Shown here: in pieces, positions 5,668 through 8,504 of the stretch
How the letters are laid out: each line of letters starts with the position of its first letter
Numbering within the stretch: position 1 is the first letter of the stretch
NCBI GenBank assembly: GCA_025362535.1
Contig: JANYGE010000065.1
Coordinates: forward strand, 1 to 8,504
Length of the DNA: 8,504 nucleotides
Reading direction: 5' to 3'
Origin: Hyphomicrobiales bacterium
GTDB taxonomy: Bacteria; Pseudomonadota; Alphaproteobacteria; Rhizobiales; Aestuariivirgaceae
Notes under the pieces: model-generated
Databases searched by the model: none
What the model was told of the DNA's origin: nothing
The model's input: only the letters and a program-made list of their open reading frames with translations
Program-made: the position numbers and the translations under genes

Positions 5668-6843
5668 CTATCTTTCCAAACACATGGCCACGCCCATGCC
5701 ACCGCCGATGCACAAGGTTGCCAGACCCTTCTTGGCGTTGCTGCGCTTCATTTCATAGAGCAATGTGTTGAGCACGCGCGCACCTGAGGCCCCGATCGGA
5801 TGACCGATGGCAATGGCACCACCATTGACGTTCACTTTGGCAGTGTCCCAACCCATGTCTTTATTTACAGCACAGGCTTGCGCGGCGAAGGCTTCGTTGG
5901 CTTCAATCACATCAAGATCAGCAGCATTCCATCCGGCCTTCTTTAAAGCCGCACGTGATGCGGGGATAGGCCCGGTGCCCATGATGGCGGGGTCAACACC
6001 TACGCTGGCCCAAGAGGCGATGCGCGCCAAAGGTTCAAGTCCACGCTTTTGCGCTTCGGCTGCTGTCATCAAAATTACAACGGCTGCCCCATCATTGATG
6101 CCTGAGGCATTGGCGGCGGTTACGGTACCGTCTTTTTGAAAAGCTGGGCGCAACTTGGCCAAGCCATCAAGAGTTACACCCTTCTTGATATATTCATCTT
6201 CACTCACAATCACATCGCCTTTGCGGCCCGCTATAGTGACAGAGCAGATTTCGTCTTTGAATTTTCCAGCCGCTTGCGCAGCTTCTGCTTTGTTCTGTGA
6301 GGCCACAGCGAATTGGTCTTGTTGCTCACGGGTGATTTGCCATTGTGCTGCAACATTTTCAGCTGTTGTGCCCATATGATAGCCATTGAAAGCATCCCAT
6401 AATCCGTCACGGATCATGGTATCGATCATTTGATAGTCACCCATCTTCACGCCATCGCGCAAATGCTGGGCATGGGGGGCCTTGCTCATCGATTCCATAC
6501 CACCAGCCGCCACAATAGTGGCATCGCCTGACGCAATTTGCTGGAGCCCCAAGGCGACAGCGCGCAGGCCAGAGCCACAGAGTTGGTTCATGCCCCAAGC
6601 GGGAGAGGTAATTGGAATGCCTGCGTGGATAGCAGCTTGACGGGCTGGGTTTTGGCCTTGAGCTGCGGTCAGCACTTGGCCCAAAATCACTTCGTCAATT
6701 TGCGCTGGGTCAATCCCGGCGCGTTCCATGGCTGCTTTCAATGCGACTGTGCCAAGCTGGGCCGCCGTGAGGCTAGCAAGAGCGCCATTGAATGAACCCA
6801 CAGGGGTTCTTGCTGCTGAAACGATGACGATATCTTTAGACAT
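5668..6843 (-). CDS. phbA: Acetyl-CoA acetyltransferase (beta-ketothiolase) PhbA/PhaA
   Basis: A 391-residue cytoplasmic biosynthetic thiolase that condenses two acetyl-CoA into acetoacetyl-CoA, the first step of polyhydroxybutyrate formation; it can also run in reverse. The nucleophile is C89 in NQLCGSG, the NEAF block is at 316-319, H348 is in GHPIGASG, and the acid/base C378 is in CIGGG. These positions coincide with the numbering known for the well-studied Zoogloea thiolase. The N-terminal [16 protein letters not shown] and [11 protein letters not shown] (114-124) blocks are also typical. ATG at 6843 is chosen because GGAGA lies five bases upstream; a TTG four codons earlier would be a poorer start. 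It heads the minus-strand run phbA-phbB-ccmABCD and is divergent from phaR, so control by PhaR is likely. The gene appears complete. Confidence 0.97.
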   Translation of the reverse strand: MSKDIVIVSAARTPVGSFNGALASLTAAQLGTVALKAAMERAGIDPAQIDEVILGQVLTAAQGQNPARQAAIHAGIPITSPAWGMNQLCGSGLRAVALGLQQIASGDATIVAAGGMESMSKAPHAQHLRDGVKMGDYQMIDTMIRDGLWDAFNGYHMGTTAENVAAQWQITREQQDQFAVASQNKAEAAQAAGKFKDEICSVTIAGRKGDVIVSEDEYIKKGVTLDGLAKLRPAFQKDGTVTAANASGINDGAAVVILMTAAEAQKRGLEPLARIASWASVGVDPAIMGTGPIPASRAALKKAGWNAADLDVIEANEAFAAQACAVNKDMGWDTAKVNVNGGAIAIGHPIGASGARVLNTLLYEMKRSNAKKGLATLCIGGGMGVAMCLER

Positions 6844-6977
6844 GACGGTCTCCAAACCAGTTGCATTGGGCGAAGCATAGCAGTGATAATGGTGCGGTTG
6901 CGAGCAATTTTTGCGCTTGCAATTGTGCGGTGCAAGGCGCAGATTTTTAAGACGATAAAAGTATGTGGGAGAGATTG
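6844..6977. promoter_or_regulatory. Divergent control region between phbA and phaR with TGC/GCA dyads
   Basis: This gap must hold the promoters of both phbA (-) and phaR (+). TTGC/GCAA arms lie at 6898-6907 with a two-base centre. A larger dyad has arms CTTGCA (6916-6921) and TGCAAG (6931-6936) around nine bases. It extends outward to TGCG...CGCA (6912-6941) with one bulged G. Characterised PhaR proteins bind TGC/GCA-type inverted repeats near pha genes, so these are candidate PhaR operators. No textbook -35/-10 pair could be assigned with confidence. An AT-rich stretch at 6943-6960 just before phaR may contain its -10. GGAGA at 6849-6853 (minus) and GGGAGA at 6967-6972 (plus) are the ribosome binding sites. 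Confidence 0.5.
6967..6972 (+). promoter_or_regulatory. Shine-Dalgarno that sets the phaR start
   Basis: GGGAGA lies five bases before the ATG at 6978. An in-frame ATG at 6963 would place this site inside the gene and has no good ribosome binding site of its own, so 6978 is preferred. Confidence 0.7.
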
Positions 6978-7595
6978 ATGGTGAACGAAGATAAGAGTCA
7001 GGGCAAGACTGCTACCGTCATTAAGAAATATGCCAATCGCCGCCTCTATAATACAGCCACCAGCACCTATGTAACGCTGGATGATCTGGCCCAGATGGTA
7101 AAAGCGGGTGCTGATTTTTTGGTTTATGATGCAAAATCAGGCGAAGATATTACACGCTCAGTTTTGACACAGATTATTTTTGAAGAAGAAAACAAGGGCG
7201 CTCAAACTTTGTTGCCAGTTAATTTTTTACGGCAACTCATCAGTGTCTATGGCGATAGCATGCAAGGCTTGGTGCCGGGCTATCTTGAATTTTCACTTGA
7301 TAGTCTGATGAAGGATCAAGAAAAGTTACGCAAGCAAATGCTTGATGCAACCGGCGTTGGCGATGCCTTTAAAGGCATGGAAGATCATGCTAAACGCAAT
7401 ATGACTTTGTTTAATGATGCGATTAAAATGTTTAATCCATTTGCGGCCATGATGGCTGGCACTATGCCGGGTGCCACACCTGAAGCGCCCAAGGCTGCAG
7501 CTGCACCAAGCGCTGCGGCCAGCAAGGACGATCTGCAAGTGCTGAAGGATCAATTGGCGGCCATGCAGCAGAAGCTTGAGACGATTACAAAGTAA
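6978..7595 (+). CDS. phaR: Polyhydroxyalkanoate synthesis repressor PhaR
   Basis: A 205-residue regulator that, in characterised relatives, represses phasin and PHA genes and leaves DNA when it binds nascent polymer granules. The N-terminal PHA-accumulation-regulator DNA-binding domain covers about 14-73, with the hallmark [12 protein letters not shown] followed by [14 protein letters not shown]. The polymer-associated region follows, with [19 protein letters not shown] (78-96) and the [19 protein letters not shown] helix (103-121). An Ala/Pro-rich linker (160-182) leads to a short amphipathic C-terminal helix (184-204) that may self-associate. Start 6978 is set by its Shine-Dalgarno. It is divergent from phbA across a region with TGC/GCA dyads, consistent with auto- and cross-regulation. 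It ends two bases before the convergent EAL gene. Confidence 0.95.
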   Translation: MVNEDKSQGKTATVIKKYANRRLYNTATSTYVTLDDLAQMVKAGADFLVYDAKSGEDITRSVLTQIIFEEENKGAQTLLPVNFLRQLISVYGDSMQGLVPGYLEFSLDSLMKDQEKLRKQMLDATGVGDAFKGMEDHAKRNMTLFNDAIKMFNPFAAMMAGTMPGATPEAPKAAAAPSAAASKDDLQVLKDQLAAMQQKLETITK

Positions 7596-7597
7596 GC

Positions 7598-8504
7598 TCA
7601 GGCGACGCTGCGCCGTGCTGCGTCGTCTTCGGTGTTAAGTCGCAGGCTGTTCAAAGTTAGTTTCAGCGCTGAAATACTCTCATCAATGCCTGAAAAATCG
7701 AGTTCAACAAAACTATTGATATGTTCTGGTTCAGATGCTGGACTCTCTGTCTCGTTCACTTGAGGCACAATCACTTCGAGTTGCGATGCTTCTGGCTCTG
7801 CCTGAGGCAATACAGGTTCAACCTCTGCAACTGCAGGCTCCATTGAGAAGGTTGCTCCAGCCTGTCTGGTCCATGGTGGCTCAATTGAGGCGTGGCCAAG
7901 CAAATGTCCTTGCAGGTAATCAATGCCCCAAGAACGCAAAAGCTCTGCATCCTCTGCTGTCTCAATCCATTCAGCCACAATCTTGAGATTGAATTTCTTC
8001 CCGAGGTCGATCAGGCTGCGGATAATATGGGCGTTTTCGGGATTGTTTTTAAGATCAGAACAATAGCTGCCGTCGAGTTTAATAATATCGACTTGCAAAT
8101 CGCGCAGATATTTAAACGACGTATAGCCAGCGCCAAAATCATCAATGGCCACGCTGCAGCCCACGTCTTGCAGGCATTTAACAAAATGACGCGTGGCCGC
8201 AATATCGCTCAGAGCAACGGTCTCGGTGATTTCAACCACAAGACGGTTCGCAACGGCAGAATTTGCCGTGATGATTTCAAGGATTTGGGTGTACCAGCGT
8301 GGATCAGTTGCGGTAGTGGCGGATACATTCATAGCCAATTTGGCATCGGGATATTGATGCAGAGTATTGACGATCATCTGAGTGACAGTGCGATCAATTA
8401 ATCTGATCAGACCTAAACGCTCAGAAACAGGCATAAGATGCTGGGCGGCAATAAGTTCGCCACTTTGCTCATCATTCATGCGCAAGAGAGCTTCATATAA
8501 AACC
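7598..8504 (-). CDS. EAL-domain cyclic-di-GMP phosphodiesterase, 5' end outside window
   Basis: The frame is open to the window edge, so only the C-terminal part is seen; the first visible codons read VLYEALLRM, which contains the EAL motif. Numbering from the TTG at 8485 (295 residues to the end), the catalytic set of active EAL phosphodiesterases is present. It comprises the Glu of EAL, N53 (MNVSA), E85 and E88 (VEITE), D115 and D116 (IDDFGAGYTSFKYL), K136, E172 and Q192 (LQGHLLG). Cleavage of cyclic-di-GMP to pGpG is therefore expected. AEWIET (171-176) replaces the more common AEGVET. After the EAL fold ends near 203 there is an acidic Pro/Glu/Val-rich tail (about 215-255) and a final helical segment near 262-285. 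Sensor or GGDEF domains may lie upstream, out of view. It is convergent with phaR, two bases apart. Confidence 0.92.
   Translation of the reverse strand, partial: VLYEALLRMNDEQSGELIAAQHLMPVSERLGLIRLIDRTVTQMIVNTLHQYPDAKLAMNVSATTATDPRWYTQILEIITANSAVANRLVVEITETVALSDIAATRHFVKCLQDVGCSVAIDDFGAGYTSFKYLRDLQVDIIKLDGSYCSDLKNNPENAHIIRSLIDLGKKFNLKIVAEWIETAEDAELLRSWGIDYLQGHLLGHASIEPPWTRQAGATFSMEPAVAEVEPVLPQAEPEASQLEVIVPQVNETESPASEPEHINSFVELDFSGIDESISALKLTLNSLRLNTEDDAARRSVA

Noticed and set aside
7602..7622. Imperfect GC-rich hairpin just after phaR as a terminator
   Set aside because: The stem has an internal mismatch and no T run follows; it also lies within the EAL coding sequence.
7892..8401. 169-residue plus-strand frame opposite the EAL gene
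   Set aside because: It is antisense to the intact EAL catalytic region and shows no domain; a shadow of the sense codons.

Overview
The window looks like ordinary chromosomal DNA of an alphaproteobacterium, perhaps Hyphomicrobiales-like; I cannot place it further. The reasons are an ftsY gene directly followed by the inner membrane septation protein gene (ispZ/yciB), a ccmABCD cytochrome c maturation cluster, and a phbAB pair divergent from a PhaR-type regulator. Base composition is moderate and coding density is high, with many stop/start overlaps. No transposase, tRNA, rRNA, CRISPR array or phage gene was seen.

Layout. Positions 1-1966 (+): ftsY, whose apparent coding sequence reaches upstream of its first usable start codon and may carry a frameshift, then ispZ coupled by a TGATG overlap. 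Positions 1967-2193 are a non-coding gap with a weak hairpin and repeated GGAAGA/TCTTCC half-sites. They lead into a MarR-family regulator (2194-2694, +). Positions 2691-6843 (-) hold, in transcription order, phbA, phbB, ccmA, ccmB, ccmC and the small ccmD. From phbB onward these genes are nearly contiguous. Positions 6844-6977 are the divergent control region between phbA and phaR, rich in TGC/GCA dyads. phaR (6978-7595, +) then meets an EAL-domain gene (7598-8504, -) tail to tail. The EAL gene is cut by the window edge.

How the genes fit together. PhbA condenses two acetyl-CoA and PhbB reduces acetoacetyl-CoA to (R)-3-hydroxybutyryl-CoA, the polyhydroxybutyrate precursor; PhaR would sense polymer and repress. 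CcmAB(C)(D) handle heme delivery for c-type cytochromes. The polymerase gene (phaC) and ccmE-I are not in the window. FtsY (SRP receptor) and IspZ are both inner-membrane housekeeping functions.

I found no clearly new system. The points most worth a second look are the 5' end of ftsY, the dyads upstream of phaR/phbA, the half-sites upstream of marR, and the tight physical joining of phbAB to ccmABCD.
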